Shown piece by piece: positions 1 through 8,792 of a DNA stretch of 64,000 bases. The translations under genes and the position numbers were made by a program. The notes below the pieces were generated by a model. That model saw nothing but the letters and a program-made list of their open reading frames with translations, was not told the origin of the DNA and did not search any database. Location of the stretch: positions 1 to 64,000 of the forward strand of contig JACYLN010000111.1 of the NCBI GenBank assembly GCA_015272515.1. Reading direction: 5' to 3'. Source of the DNA: Leptolyngbyaceae cyanobacterium C42_A2020_001. Lineage in GTDB: Bacteria > Cyanobacteriota > Cyanobacteriia > Leptolyngbyales > Leptolyngbyaceae. The first letter of the stretch is position 1, and the number at the start of each line of letters is the position of its first letter.

Positions 1-160
1 ATCTCTGCATTTTACGCCGCAGAGCGGCGGGGAATTGACCCGCAGAGATTAAATATTGCCTCCCCCCGTTGTCCAAGCGCATCCTTCATTTCTATCTCTA
101 TCCTAATCCCACCAAACACTTAACCAGGGTAACCGTATCAGCTAGTGTATACCTGCTGGC
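1..160. other. Window edge with nested hairpin; possible 3' end of a gene
   Basis: The first 50 bases hold two nested inverted repeats: ATCTCTGC (1-8) pairs with GCAGAGAT (43-50), and inside it CGCCGC and GCGGCG are separated by three bases. Frame 1 stays open from base 1 to a stop at 121-123 and could be the last 40 codons of an upstream gene, but I recognise no domain and frame 2 is also open for 16 codons. The hairpin could equally be an intergenic RNA structure. Nothing firmer can be said without the preceding sequence. Confidence 0.2.
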
Positions 161-1141
161 TTACTTTTTAGACCCCAATCCTGTCCATTGGTAGTTTCTG
201 ACGGTTTCCCAGGCGATGCGTTGATAAATGGCGGCTTGCTCGGTCGTAAGCCCAGTATTGGCGACGGTTACACCCGTCGGATCGCGGCGATAAATACAGG
301 CATAGTGAACCAGGGAGATGAGATATTTGCCTTTTGGGTTTAAGTGCAAATCGTCTTCAAACTGAGTGGCAAAGAAATTGTTCATTCCTGGCACTTTTCC
401 AGCTTCAATTTCTTGTTTCAGACGAATGAGTGCCGAGCCACCCGGAACAATGAGAACAGGTTTGCCTTCGTTTTGGTCATCCAGGCGTTGACGAACTGCC
501 TCGTGGTACACAAGATGGTTGCGTACTGCCTCTTCCCAATTTTTAGCAGGTTGCAGTCCCAGTCCAGCAGCGCTGTCTTTGGCTTTTGCCCAGGGATCAT
601 CCAAACTTTGGGCTGCCCACTGAGCATAGACCCAAAGCTGAACATTGGGGCTTTTCTGGCGTGCTAGCCGATAGAAACGACCGCTGTAGTCGGTTTCGTT
701 TTCCAGCGATCGCCCATGTCCAGCAAAGGGTTGGATAAACAAATGATCAAGCGGTGCTTTCGTCTCAAACACGGTGCGGTAGTCCGGTTCTCCTAACGCC
801 TGACCGGGATGATCCCAATTCCAATCAGTGGGTGCGCCAGGAATGGTGGAGCGCAGATAGTCATGTTGGTAGCCAGCACTTTGAGCAATTTTGGCAAGGG
901 AATCGTTGAGTGAATCAGTCAGGCTATTGCCAATGTGGTAGGTTCGCTGTCCTGTGGCAACAGGGGTCGCCGCTTGAACAACTTCAGCCATTGGCGGGGA
1001 TGTGGGCTGGGAATTGGTTGGAGTTGTATTTGTTTGTGCCTCTGGAGAAATAGCACAATTTTGCAACAAAAACGCCAGTAGAACTGTGCTCGAAGCGGTT
1101 GCTGTTTGAGTGAACAGGGTGCGATCGCTCAATTTTCTCAT
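161..1141 (-). CDS. Exported SGNH/GDSL-like hydrolase
   Basis: The protein has 326 residues. The N-terminus has basic residues and a hydrophobic stretch ending LLQNC, a poor lipobox, so it is exported and possibly lipid-anchored. A Thr/Pro-rich linker follows to about residue 65. The motif YHIGNSLTDS near residue 70 resembles block I of SGNH hydrolases (usually GDS, here GNS), and DDLHLNPKGKY near residue 265 fits the block V Asp-x-x-His with its trailing Asn-Pro-Lys-Gly. This suggests a secreted esterase or carbohydrate deacetylase; the substrate is unknown. It is transcribed away from the cysteine synthase gene across a gap of about 175 bp. The family call is fairly safe, the activity is inference. 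Confidence 0.6.
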   Translation of the reverse strand: MRKLSDRTLFTQTATASSTVLLAFLLQNCAISPEAQTNTTPTNSQPTSPPMAEVVQAATPVATGQRTYHIGNSLTDSLNDSLAKIAQSAGYQHDYLRSTIPGAPTDWNWDHPGQALGEPDYRTVFETKAPLDHLFIQPFAGHGRSLENETDYSGRFYRLARQKSPNVQLWVYAQWAAQSLDDPWAKAKDSAAGLGLQPAKNWEEAVRNHLVYHEAVRQRLDDQNEGKPVLIVPGGSALIRLKQEIEAGKVPGMNNFFATQFEDDLHLNPKGKYLISLVHYACIYRRDPTGVTVANTGLTTEQAAIYQRIAWETVRNYQWTGLGSKK

Positions 1142-1317
1142 TCAGATCCCTCAACGTCTGCCGCCCCTATTCTAGAAAGCCATCTCTGCGATCGCCCCGC
1201 CTATGCAAAGACCATTTCCAATAATTTCTCCAGAAGATCAAACTGTTCTGGGCAATTTAGCGTGAATCTGCGGCGGCTATCCTTCACAATCGTTACAAGG
1301 ACTTAGGTAGCTTCAGA

Positions 1318-2295
1318 ATGGATATCAAAAACGGATTTGTTGGCACCATCGGCAATACGCCCCTAATTCGCTTGAACAGCTTCAGCGACGAAACAGGCTG
1401 CGAAATTCTTGGCAAAGCAGAGTTTTTAAATCCAGGCGGATCGGTAAAAGACCGGGCAGCGCTCTACATCATCCAGGATGCGGAAGAACAGGGCTTGTTG
1501 AAACCAGGTGGAACTGTGGTGGAAGGCACAGCAGGCAACACGGGCATTGGCTTAGCTCATATTTGCAACGCCAAAGGATACAAATGCTTGATCATCATTC
1601 CAGAAACCCAGTCTCAAGAAAAAATTGATCTGTTGAGAACATTGGGTGCCGAAGTTCGCACAGTTCCAGCAGTGCCCTACAAAGATCCCAACAACTACGT
1701 CAGACTATCAGGCAGAATCGCCTCAGAACTGGAAAACGCCATTTGGGCAAACCAGTTTGATAACCTGGCAAATCGCCGCGCTCATTACGAAACCACCGGA
1801 CCGGAAATTTGGCAGCAAACGGATGGCAAGGTTGATGCCTGGGTTGCCGCAACGGGTACGGGCGGAACTTACGCCGGAGTCGCTTTGTACTTGAAGGAGA
1901 AAAACCCTAACATCAAATGCGTGGTTGCCGATCCCTATGGCAGTGGGCTGTACAGCTATGTAAAAACCGGAGAACCCCATTCGGAAGGTAACTCAATTAC
2001 CGAGGGAATTGGGAATAGCCGCGTGACTGCCAATATGCAAGGCGCACCTGCGGATGATGCGATTCGCATTGATGATGGGGAAGCGGTGCGGGTGATTTAT
2101 CAGTTGTTGGAAAAAGATGGGCTGTTTATGGGCGGTTCTGTGGGAATTAATGTGGGGGCGGCGGTTGATCTGGCGAAACAACTGGGACCGGGACACACGA
2201 TCGCGACAGTGTTGTGTGATGGCGGTAGTCGCTATCAATCCAAGCTATTCAACCGGGCGTGGTTAACCGAGAAGGGACTTTTACCAACTGGTTAA
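1318..2295 (+). CDS. cysK: Cysteine synthase A-type PLP enzyme
   Basis: The 325-residue protein is a fold-type II PLP enzyme that makes L-cysteine from O-acetylserine and sulfide in the cytoplasm. Near the N-terminus it has GNTPLIRL, then NPGGSVKDR, whose Lys44 should hold PLP. The substrate loop reads EGTAGNTG, where classical CysK has TSGNTG, and GTGGTYAG binds the PLP phosphate. The TAGNTG variant belongs to a CysK subgroup seen in cyanobacteria and alpha-proteobacteria, so a related activity such as S-sulfocysteine synthesis is not excluded. The start lies about 20 bases after an AAGGA sequence. The length is normal for the family and it is monocistronic. Confidence 0.85.
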   Translation: MDIKNGFVGTIGNTPLIRLNSFSDETGCEILGKAEFLNPGGSVKDRAALYIIQDAEEQGLLKPGGTVVEGTAGNTGIGLAHICNAKGYKCLIIIPETQSQEKIDLLRTLGAEVRTVPAVPYKDPNNYVRLSGRIASELENAIWANQFDNLANRRAHYETTGPEIWQQTDGKVDAWVAATGTGGTYAGVALYLKEKNPNIKCVVADPYGSGLYSYVKTGEPHSEGNSITEGIGNSRVTANMQGAPADDAIRIDDGEAVRVIYQLLEKDGLFMGGSVGINVGAAVDLAKQLGPGHTIATVLCDGGSRYQSKLFNRAWLTEKGLLPTG

Positions 2296-2408
2296 AGAAT
2301 TTTCTTGCTTGCCTCTCACTTCTCACTTCAGCCCCTAGAATTTAGAGTGATGCAGGTGTTCTGCCTGCGATCGCGGCTGGATTATGATCTGAACATCTGG
2401 GAGTTCCA

Positions 2409-2870
2409 ATGGAAGTGCGTTTGGTCAGGAGTTTTGTTTTATGGAAAGTATCGCAACTCAGAAGTGTTGCAGTTGGCGCTTTGACCGCGATCGTACTGGG
2501 CAGCGGGATGACCTCAGGGCTTGCAAAGTCTATTTCTTTCCCACCTTCTCCTGCTTCCACTCCAAGCGTTCAGTCTAACGTCCTGTTAGCTCAACGTTTG
2601 GTTTGCCGTCGGGTGGTTCGGGAAGGAGGAACGCCATTTTACAGAAATCTGCCCCAGCCCAACTCTTATTATGAATACCTGGATCAGGGAGCCAGAGTGG
2701 GGGTGAATCCGAATCAACAGGTGGAACGGGCACCCGATGGGCGCTTCTATGTGCGGGTGGCATACCCGTTCAATGGCAACAATGCCCTAAATGGTTATGT
2801 GTTAGAGCAATATCAAGCTCAAAATGGCAGTTTTAGAAGAACGTTGGGTGCTTGCCGGATTATGTGGTGA
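2409..2870 (+). CDS. Secreted SH3-like small protein
   Basis: This 153-residue protein has an N-terminal export signal (hydrophobic core at about residues 20-38, then a small-residue cleavage region). The mature part starts with LVCRRVVREGGTPFYRN and continues with DGRFYVRVAYPF and LNGYVLEQYQ, the spacing of a bacterial SH3-like fold that often binds cell-wall peptides. Two cysteines (CRR near the start of the mature part and ACRIMW at the end) could form a disulfide. The gene ends 11 bases inside the convergent nnr gene. I do not recognise a characterised relative; the fold is inferred from pattern only. Confidence 0.55.
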   Translation: MEVRLVRSFVLWKVSQLRSVAVGALTAIVLGSGMTSGLAKSISFPPSPASTPSVQSNVLLAQRLVCRRVVREGGTPFYRNLPQPNSYYEYLDQGARVGVNPNQQVERAPDGRFYVRVAYPFNGNNALNGYVLEQYQAQNGSFRRTLGACRIMW

Positions 2871-4410
2871 CCGATGCCAGTAGGGGAATCAGGTAGCTTG
2901 CCAACGTTTGTGGCTCCACCCCCAACACGGTTCGCTCCTGTGCTGCCAAGATTCCAGCCTGGGCGTGCCACCAGGTAGCGGATTTCACAACATCTAAATG
3001 AGATACCGAGGATGGAGACGCGATCGCTTGAGCCAGTAACCCACCCGTTAATCCAGTGAGTACATCGCCACTGCCACCACGCGCCAAGGCGGCTGTACTG
3101 TCAGGATTGATCCAGACTGTGTGCGAATCGGCGATCGCCACCCGTGCGCCTTTCAGTAAAACAATCGCACCTGTTTGAGTTGCTGCCTGCCGCACTGCTG
3201 CGATGCGACAGGTCACTGCGTCTTCCAGTTCAGGAAATAACCGCTTAAATTCTCCCAAATGTGGCGTTAACACCGTTGAGGCAGACCGATTCTGCAAGGT
3301 TTTTAGGGTTCCCAGGTGTGCCAACGCATTCAACCCATCCGCATCCAACACCAGCGATCGCTGACTGTCCAGCACCGCTCGTACTACAGGTAATGCATCC
3401 AGCGTCATTCCCGGACCACAGGCGATCGCTGAGTATTTCTCTAACTCCAGATCAGCAGGGAAAGCTGCGATCGCGCCGGATTCTGTTTCTGGACAGCCAA
3501 TAATTAGCGCTTCGGGCAAAAGCTGGCTCAGGACGGGTTTAATCGATTCGGGCACTGCGATGCTCAACATACCAACCCCGCTGGCACGCGCCCCCAAACC
3601 AGCCAGAGTTGCCGCCCCCCCATAGCGACGAGAACCAGCCACAAGCAAGAGATGTCCCACGGTGTACTTATGAGCAGTTGGCGATCGCGTTAATGGCAAA
3701 TGGGCGATCGCGGCTTGGGGGGTAATTCGCTGAATCTGAGGTTCCTGTTCCAATACTGCCTGAATATCTGTCAGCGGCAAGTCAAAATCAATCAACTCCG
3801 CCTTCCCAACCCATTCCAATGCCTGGTCTTGCAACAAACCTAGTTTCCAAAGTCCGAGGCAAAGGGTGTGAGTTGCTTGAATCGCCATTCCCAGCACTTG
3901 CCCAGTGTCGGTATGCAACCCCGATGGCAGGTCAATACTGACAATGGGAATTTTCATCTGGTTGAGTTGGGCGATCGCGTCAGCAATTTCCCCTTCCAGC
4001 GATCGCTCCAGCCCAAAGCCAAATAACCCATCTATCAGCAAATCGCACTCTTGCAAAGCATTGACGTGTTCAACAAACGAAATTCCTAAACTGCGGCAAT
4101 ACTGAGCGTGAGCCTGGGTTAACTCTTTCATTTTCTCAAAAGGCTGATAAAGCCTCACCTGACAGCCCTTAAAATGCAATTCTCGCGCTACGACCAGCGC
4201 ATCGCCACCGTTGTGCCCTGGCCCGACTAGAACCCCAACGCGATCGCCAGCCCCACAGGAATACAAGTCCTCAATGCGTTGAGTAATTCGTTGTGCCACT
4301 TTTTCCATCAATGCCGCAACGGGCATTCCAGCCGCAAACACACGCCCTTCTATCTGCCGCATCTGGTCAGCAGTAACAACAAACTGATGAATTGGGCGGA
4401 TTTCAACCAT
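2860..4410 (-). CDS. nnr: Bifunctional NAD(P)H-hydrate repair enzyme (epimerase + dehydratase)
   Basis: The 516-residue protein joins two metabolite-repair domains. Residues about 10-220 form the YjeF_N epimerase, with VGVLVGPGHNGGDALVVARELH for dinucleotide binding and VSIDLPSGLHTDTG as the second signature. Residues about 240-510 form the ribokinase-like ADP-dependent dehydratase, with HKYTVGHLLLVAGS and, near the end, NPDSTAALARGGSGDVLTG, the nucleotide and catalytic region. Together they recover NAD(P)H damaged to the hydrated form. Length and domain order match the usual bacterial fusion. It converges on the SH3-like gene with an 11-base overlap; the SPOR-like gene lies 59 bases upstream on the same strand. 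Confidence 0.9.
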   Translation of the reverse strand: MVEIRPIHQFVVTADQMRQIEGRVFAAGMPVAALMEKVAQRITQRIEDLYSCGAGDRVGVLVGPGHNGGDALVVARELHFKGCQVRLYQPFEKMKELTQAHAQYCRSLGISFVEHVNALQECDLLIDGLFGFGLERSLEGEIADAIAQLNQMKIPIVSIDLPSGLHTDTGQVLGMAIQATHTLCLGLWKLGLLQDQALEWVGKAELIDFDLPLTDIQAVLEQEPQIQRITPQAAIAHLPLTRSPTAHKYTVGHLLLVAGSRRYGGAATLAGLGARASGVGMLSIAVPESIKPVLSQLLPEALIIGCPETESGAIAAFPADLELEKYSAIACGPGMTLDALPVVRAVLDSQRSLVLDADGLNALAHLGTLKTLQNRSASTVLTPHLGEFKRLFPELEDAVTCRIAAVRQAATQTGAIVLLKGARVAIADSHTVWINPDSTAALARGGSGDVLTGLTGGLLAQAIASPSSVSHLDVVKSATWWHAQAGILAAQERTVLGVEPQTLASYLIPLLASVTT

Positions 4411-4469
4411 GAGTGAATTGTAGATGCAGAATTTCCATCAGCGGCTTGCATCTTCCCATCAGTCACGCT

Positions 4470-5273
4470 TCATCGCACAAAAAAGACTCTGGCATCCATG
4501 CCACCCGTCCGCAGATACTGACTCACACTCTCAGCTTCTTTTTGGTCGAGAAACGGACCAATTGCTAGATGCGGACCCAGCGGAGCACGTTTTGCCTGAA
4601 TCGCATCCGGGCGAACTCCCATTCCTACCATTTTGTTTGCCAGGGTTGCAAACATCTCTGGACGAGTAGGTACCACAACCTGATAGTGAGAAACTTTGGC
4701 AATGCTCGGAGTCGCTCCCAGCGAGTTCATGCCAGTTCCCTGCCCAAAAGATGCATTTGCGCTGACAACCTGGGCTGCCACACCTTGTTGAGCCAGTGCC
4801 ATCACTCGGTTTTGGGCATCTCCTTCAGTTTGAAACTCACCCGCTTGAATCACCCGCCGCCCCTGATACTCTCGCACGTAAGCTGCTTGGTCAGAAAGCT
4901 GAATTTGTTGCAGCAGGTAGGGGCTGTCCCCATTCACAATCACCTGATAAGACGATGCTGAGTAAGCTCCTGGCACGGGCATCGGTGCTGGATACCCAGA
5001 AGCGTCTTGGGGATAGTTGAAACCTGCACTTGGGAATGCAGTGGGAGCAGCCATTGGCAATCCTGAAGTTGGGGGAGGAACAGGGGCAAGGCTGGGTAGG
5101 GCGTTTGTATCGGAGATGGATGGAGGTGGGGGGAGGGCTTGTTGAGCACGCACAACGGAAACGGCGAAAGTGGGTGACGCGATCGCCGCTACAACCGCCA
5201 GACCTAAATTCAATGATTTGCGAGATAAGAATTTCACAACGCGGTTCTGCCAGCGGCTCGAATGCGCCTTCAT
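4470..5273 (-). CDS. Secreted protein with SPOR-like repeats
   Basis: The protein has 267 residues. A basic N-terminus and a hydrophobic segment at about 21-43 ending VRAQQA give an export signal, followed by a Pro-rich linker to about residue 105. Two similar halves follow. The first contains SYQVIVNGDSPYLLQQI, then VIQAGEFQTEGDAQNRVMAL. The second contains HYQVVVPTRPEMFATLA, then HLAIGPFLDQKEAESVSQYL and ARVFFVR. The G-x-F-x-x-x-x-x-A pattern fits SPOR domains, which bind denuded glycan strands at division sites. It lies upstream of nnr on the same strand, and cotranscription is possible. The SPOR call is by pattern; a specific role in septation is unproven. Confidence 0.6.
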   Translation of the reverse strand: MKAHSSRWQNRVVKFLSRKSLNLGLAVVAAIASPTFAVSVVRAQQALPPPPSISDTNALPSLAPVPPPTSGLPMAAPTAFPSAGFNYPQDASGYPAPMPVPGAYSASSYQVIVNGDSPYLLQQIQLSDQAAYVREYQGRRVIQAGEFQTEGDAQNRVMALAQQGVAAQVVSANASFGQGTGMNSLGATPSIAKVSHYQVVVPTRPEMFATLANKMVGMGVRPDAIQAKRAPLGPHLAIGPFLDQKEAESVSQYLRTGGMDARVFFVR

Positions 5274-5603
5274 ACGCCAATCCCTCAGTGTCGTTGCCTA
5301 TGGGAAGCTATGTTACACGCAGAATTTGCGATTGGTGCAGGAATTATTGAGCAGCCAATGCATGAAGATGCCCCTGACCGTGCCAGAGTACGCTAGCAGC
5401 AAGAATTCCTCTTGGCAAGGAAATGAGAATTAATTAAAAATGAAAAGATTGAAATGCTTTCCAATAAGGCTTTGCCATTTTATAGCCATAGCCATCTGTA
5501 ACGTGGCTATGGCGAATCAGAACACCTACCCAGCATTGGCTTTGCCACTTTTTCCTGTCCTAAGCGTTCTGACCAAAGCTATGATTTAGATTTGCATTGT
5601 GAA
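5274..5603. other. Intergenic stretch with an interspersed palindromic repeat
   Basis: About 330 bases separate the SPOR-like gene from the 3' end of the metallo-beta-lactamase-fold gene. No ORF with a ribosome-binding site or domain is visible on either strand. The 5' flank must carry the promoter of the SPOR-like gene. The middle holds the 22-base palindromic element listed separately, with GGCTTTGCCA occurring on both sides of it. Confidence 0.6.
5489..5510. repeat. Interspersed palindromic repeat, copy 1
   Basis: TAGCCA and TGGCTA arms enclose ten bases (TCTGTAACG plus edge). The same 22 bases occur again at 60255-60276 in the same orientation, also between genes. Identity is exact by eye, and the arms can form a short hairpin. 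Confidence 0.7.
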
Positions 5604-6521
5604 TTATTCATTGTCCAAAGCAGTTTTTAGTTGCTCATAGCCCTGCTCAACTGCCGATTTACCGCGCAAAAAACCCAGGTTTGCACCGGGGCAGATGATG
5701 TTCAGCGTTTCTGGGGTGAATTCGTCGATCAGTTTTTGTACGCTGTTGAGTTGTCGCTGCCAGTGAAACGTTTTAGCAGTGCGAATTGGCATGAGGGTGC
5801 CTTGTGGGGTGGGGAGCAAATGCCTTCCAGTGAATAAAACGCCACCAAACCCGGTGTAATAAAGGCAAGAGGAACCAGGAGTGTATCCGGGTGTCCAGAG
5901 CACACGGCTTTGGGAAGTGGGCGTGAACGTGTGGTGAAACGTTGTTACGTCTAACCCTGGCAGCAAATAAGCTTCTTGCTCCTGAATCAGGAGCTTGCAA
6001 TTAAAGGCTTGTTGAAATTCTCGTGCTTTGCCAATGCTGTCTCGATGGGTGAGAAAAAGCCACTGCACGCCGCCCTGCTGTTGCAAAAAGGTTTGATAGG
6101 GTTCTTCCCAGGCGGGGCAATCGACTAAAATGTTGGCGCTTCCTGGAGCCGAGTTTTCTACAATAAAGTAAGCGGTGCCACCTAAAGTATCGCGATTGGG
6201 CGGAAAGGCATAGATGGCGTGAGAGGGATGGGCGATCGCGTCGCCCAAAACCAATCGGGGCGGTTTAGCCGGACGAGAATCCACGGTTGGTGGAGCAGAT
6301 TCGGGAGGGGGAGTAGAGTCGAGAGTCACAGCGGGCGATCGTGCATAGAGGGCAGACGTTGAAAGCGAATTCGTGGAATGAGGAGCGGAAATGTAACGAA
6401 GTTTGCAAACCTCGCAGAAAAAACCTGATAGCTCCTGAACAATTTTGGCACTTTCCAGCGAATGGAACTTAAACTGATTGAGTTCAAATGAATGCAGTGA
6501 GTTTCTCAAAAAGCAACTCAC
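5604..6521 (-). CDS. Metallo-beta-lactamase-fold protein with altered metal motifs
   Basis: The reading frame codes for up to 305 residues. The recognisable domain begins near residue 85 (HAIYAFPPNRDTLGGTAYFIVE) and ends with IICPGANLGFLRGK. It follows the MBL order, but the canonical THxHxDH motif reads LFLTHRDSIGK and TPGHTPGS reads TPGYTPGSS, so most metal ligands are missing. The family is common in cyanobacteria with this altered motif, so this is a lineage feature and not local decay. The GTG start at 6521 leaves only 12 bases to the divergent protease gene and has no clear ribosome-binding site; the real start may lie downstream. The N-terminal 80 residues are Ser/Pro-rich with a CEVC pair. 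Function unknown. Confidence 0.6.
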   Translation of the reverse strand: MSCFLRNSLHSFELNQFKFHSLESAKIVQELSGFFCEVCKLRYISAPHSTNSLSTSALYARSPAVTLDSTPPPESAPPTVDSRPAKPPRLVLGDAIAHPSHAIYAFPPNRDTLGGTAYFIVENSAPGSANILVDCPAWEEPYQTFLQQQGGVQWLFLTHRDSIGKAREFQQAFNCKLLIQEQEAYLLPGLDVTTFHHTFTPTSQSRVLWTPGYTPGSSCLYYTGFGGVLFTGRHLLPTPQGTLMPIRTAKTFHWQRQLNSVQKLIDEFTPETLNIICPGANLGFLRGKSAVEQGYEQLKTALDNE

Positions 6522-6533
6522 CAGGCAGACCTA

Positions 6534-8054
6534 TTGAAATTAAGGCACATGCATCCCCTATTTCTGCTGTTTTTACTGGGACTCACCACCTACTTTATCG
6601 TGCAGCGCGTGTCTGATGAAACGCGAACTCCAACCTGGCTGCTATGGGTTGTTGCCATGATGCCTGCCTTCATCTGGAGTGGTTGGGCGATTGTCAATGG
6701 AGGACGTAAAGCTCCACCCTCTTACTTGGTGATTATCCCACTCATGGTTTGCTTGTTGCTCTATTGGTTTTTGATTCAGTGGGGGCGGGTATCATCAAAC
6801 GCAGGCACCACAGAGAGGCAGGAGGCAACGACGACAAAGCAAGAGAATGCGGACCCCCCAAGCGAAATGCCCATCCTCAAACCTATTGACAAATCTGAAG
6901 AACAATCCTTGCAAACTTGTTTTCCTTGGTCGATCTATTACCTGCAAAACATTGAATATCGCCCACAAGCGGTGATTTGTCGGGGGCAATTGCGAAGTAA
7001 GCCGGAAGTCGCGTATCAAACTATTCGCGAGAACGTGGAAGAGCAATTTGGCGATCGCTTTTTAGTGGTGTTTCAAGAAGGGGCAAACGGCAAACCCTTT
7101 TTCGCCCTAGTTGCCAATCCCTATTCTAAGCAGTCTCCCGGACAAGCAGCGAGAGACGTGGTGACGCGCCCTGCTCTTGCCATCTCGTTACTCGTCATCA
7201 CCTTTTTCACAACTTGTTTTGCCTGGTTACAGATTGTTGGCAAACTTGGCTCAAACAATGGATTTGTGCAAATTTCTCCAGATGTGCTGGTGCAGGGGTT
7301 ACCTTACGCACTATCGCTGTTATTGATCCTCGGTTCTCACGAATTGGCACACTACCTCACCGCTCGCCGCTACAAAATTCGTGCCACCCTGCCCTACTTT
7401 ATTCCGGTGTTGCCGTTGCCCTGGTTTCCCTTTGGCACCTTTGGCGCATTCATCCAACTGCGATCGCCCATTCCCAACCGCCGAGCGCTATTTGATGTGG
7501 GCATCGCCGGACCACTGGTGGGGTTTATCATTGCCTTGCCGCTGTTAATTTGGGGATTGGCTCACTCTGAAGTCGTACCAATGCCGCAAAATCCTGAACT
7601 ATTCAACTTTCAGGCATTCGACCCCAAATTCTCCCTGCTGCTCACCCTCCTTAGCAAACTAATGCTCGGCAGCGTTCTCACGACAGAAACCGCCATCAAA
7701 ATGCATCCTGTGGCTGTTGCCAGTTCCCTCGGTCTGGTTGTCACTGCGTTTAACCTGATGCCCGTAGGACAACTCGACGGTGGGCATATTGTTCACGCCA
7801 TGCTGGGGCAGCGGGCAGGCGCAATGGTTGGTCAGTTTGCCCGCTTAATGTTGCTGCTTCTTTCATTCGCGCAGCGCTACCTGATGCTGTGGGCTATTAT
7901 TCTCTTCCTCATGCCTGCTAACGATGAACCTGCGCTCAACGATGTCACCGAATTGGATAATCGCCGCGATTTTTGGGGTATTGTATCGCTGGCAATTCTG
8001 CTACTGATCATTCTGCCTGCGCCTGCCTTCGTTACTAACCTCTTTAATATTTGA
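6534..8054 (+). CDS. Site-2 protease family (M50) intramembrane metalloprotease, EGY-like
   Basis: The protein has 506 residues from a TTG start; an ATG at 6549 is an equally good start. Two membrane segments lie in the first 85 residues, followed by a soluble part (about 90-210) containing ENVEEQFGDRFLVVFQE, as in the chloroplast EGY proteases. The catalytic zinc motif SHELAHYLTAR is near residue 269, and the third ligand sits in NLMPVGQLDGGH (Asp near 415), both inside membrane helices. FIPVLPLPWFPFGTFGAF and the GIAGPLVGF segment are typical of this subgroup. It should cleave transmembrane substrates such as anti-sigma factors; the substrate is not shown. It is monocistronic and divergent from the MBL-fold gene. 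Confidence 0.85.
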   Translation: MKLRHMHPLFLLFLLGLTTYFIVQRVSDETRTPTWLLWVVAMMPAFIWSGWAIVNGGRKAPPSYLVIIPLMVCLLLYWFLIQWGRVSSNAGTTERQEATTTKQENADPPSEMPILKPIDKSEEQSLQTCFPWSIYYLQNIEYRPQAVICRGQLRSKPEVAYQTIRENVEEQFGDRFLVVFQEGANGKPFFALVANPYSKQSPGQAARDVVTRPALAISLLVITFFTTCFAWLQIVGKLGSNNGFVQISPDVLVQGLPYALSLLLILGSHELAHYLTARRYKIRATLPYFIPVLPLPWFPFGTFGAFIQLRSPIPNRRALFDVGIAGPLVGFIIALPLLIWGLAHSEVVPMPQNPELFNFQAFDPKFSLLLTLLSKLMLGSVLTTETAIKMHPVAVASSLGLVVTAFNLMPVGQLDGGHIVHAMLGQRAGAMVGQFARLMLLLLSFAQRYLMLWAIILFLMPANDEPALNDVTELDNRRDFWGIVSLAILLLIILPAPAFVTNLFNI

Positions 8055-8147
8055 TGGCTATTCATAGCATCTCGCCCCTGACTCGGCTAGACTTTTTGGA
8101 TGATGCGACGCTAGGGCGATGAGACGCGATCGCACAAAGGAGCCGGG

Positions 8148-8591
8148 ATGACCCAAAACGTGACGCAGTGGTTGGATGAAATTAAAACCCTGAAACAGCA
8201 GCTTGCCGAAGCTCAACGTGAGCGCGAAGAAGCTTACGCCAGCGCCATTAATTGGCAGCGCTTGTACGAAACCGAAGCCCAACAGCGGCGAATGGAAGCC
8301 GCGATCGCCAAACAAACCATTGAAACTTTGCAGCAAGAAGTGCAGAAACTCAAAGGCTACACCTTTGCTGAACCTGGTTCAGACACCGATCTTGACCGGA
8401 TTCAATCTACTGTTGAAGGCTTAAATACCTCGACAGAACTGAAATCCCACTTAATTCAGGCATTGGCAGAATGCGATCGCCTCACCAAAGCTCTACAAAC
8501 CGAACAAACTAACCATGCCCAAACCCGCAAAAGCCTGACCACCGCCCTCGGAGACGCGATCGATGCACTTTCTAAGAAAGAAGACAAATAG
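8148..8591 (+). CDS. Coiled-coil protein, cytoplasmic
   Basis: The 147-residue protein has no signal peptide or membrane segment. It is almost entirely charged helix: residues about 8-75 form a heptad-rich stretch (LDEIKTLKQQLAEAQREREEAY, then EAAIAKQTIETLQQEVQKLK). A break around 76-90 is followed by a second helix region. A good ribosome-binding site, AAGGAG, lies eight bases before the ATG. I do not recognise a characterised family; oligomerisation or scaffolding is the most that can be inferred. The gene is followed by low-complexity DNA and then by the MoxR gene. Confidence 0.65.
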   Translation: MTQNVTQWLDEIKTLKQQLAEAQREREEAYASAINWQRLYETEAQQRRMEAAIAKQTIETLQQEVQKLKGYTFAEPGSDTDLDRIQSTVEGLNTSTELKSHLIQALAECDRLTKALQTEQTNHAQTRKSLTTALGDAIDALSKKEDK

Positions 8592-8792
8592 GGAGGTGAG
8601 GGAGTTAGAGAGTGGATGAGTAGGTGAGTGGATGAGTGGGCGAGTGAGTGAGCGAGTGAGTGAGCGAGTGGGCGAGTGAGCGAAAATTCGTCTACCCATC
8701 TCATCTACCTATTTACCCACCCACCCATCCACCCACCTACCCTCATACTTCTTCTCCCATCCCCCATCCCCTATTCCCTATCCCCATTCCCT
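8592..8792. repeat. Low-complexity element with G-rich and C-rich arms
   Basis: The left part (to about 8682) is a run of GAGT/GAGC/GGTGAGTG units. The right part (from about 8694) is a run of CCCA/CCCAT/CTACC units, so the two arms are broadly complementary and could fold back. The open frame that runs through the right arm into the MoxR gene is repeat-derived and is not taken as coding. A similar layout occurs at 14545-14634, 20070-20280 and 37678-37810. Confidence 0.65.

Noticed and set aside
8592-8690. CRISPR-like array in the GAGT/GAGC repeats
   Set aside because: No spacers of constant length and no repeated unit of CRISPR size; it is a simple tetramer repeat.
8676-8792. N-terminal extension of MoxR through the C-rich repeat
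   Set aside because: The extension is translated repeat (Thr, His, Pro, Leu); the family starts near MTELNAAFDRL at 8793.
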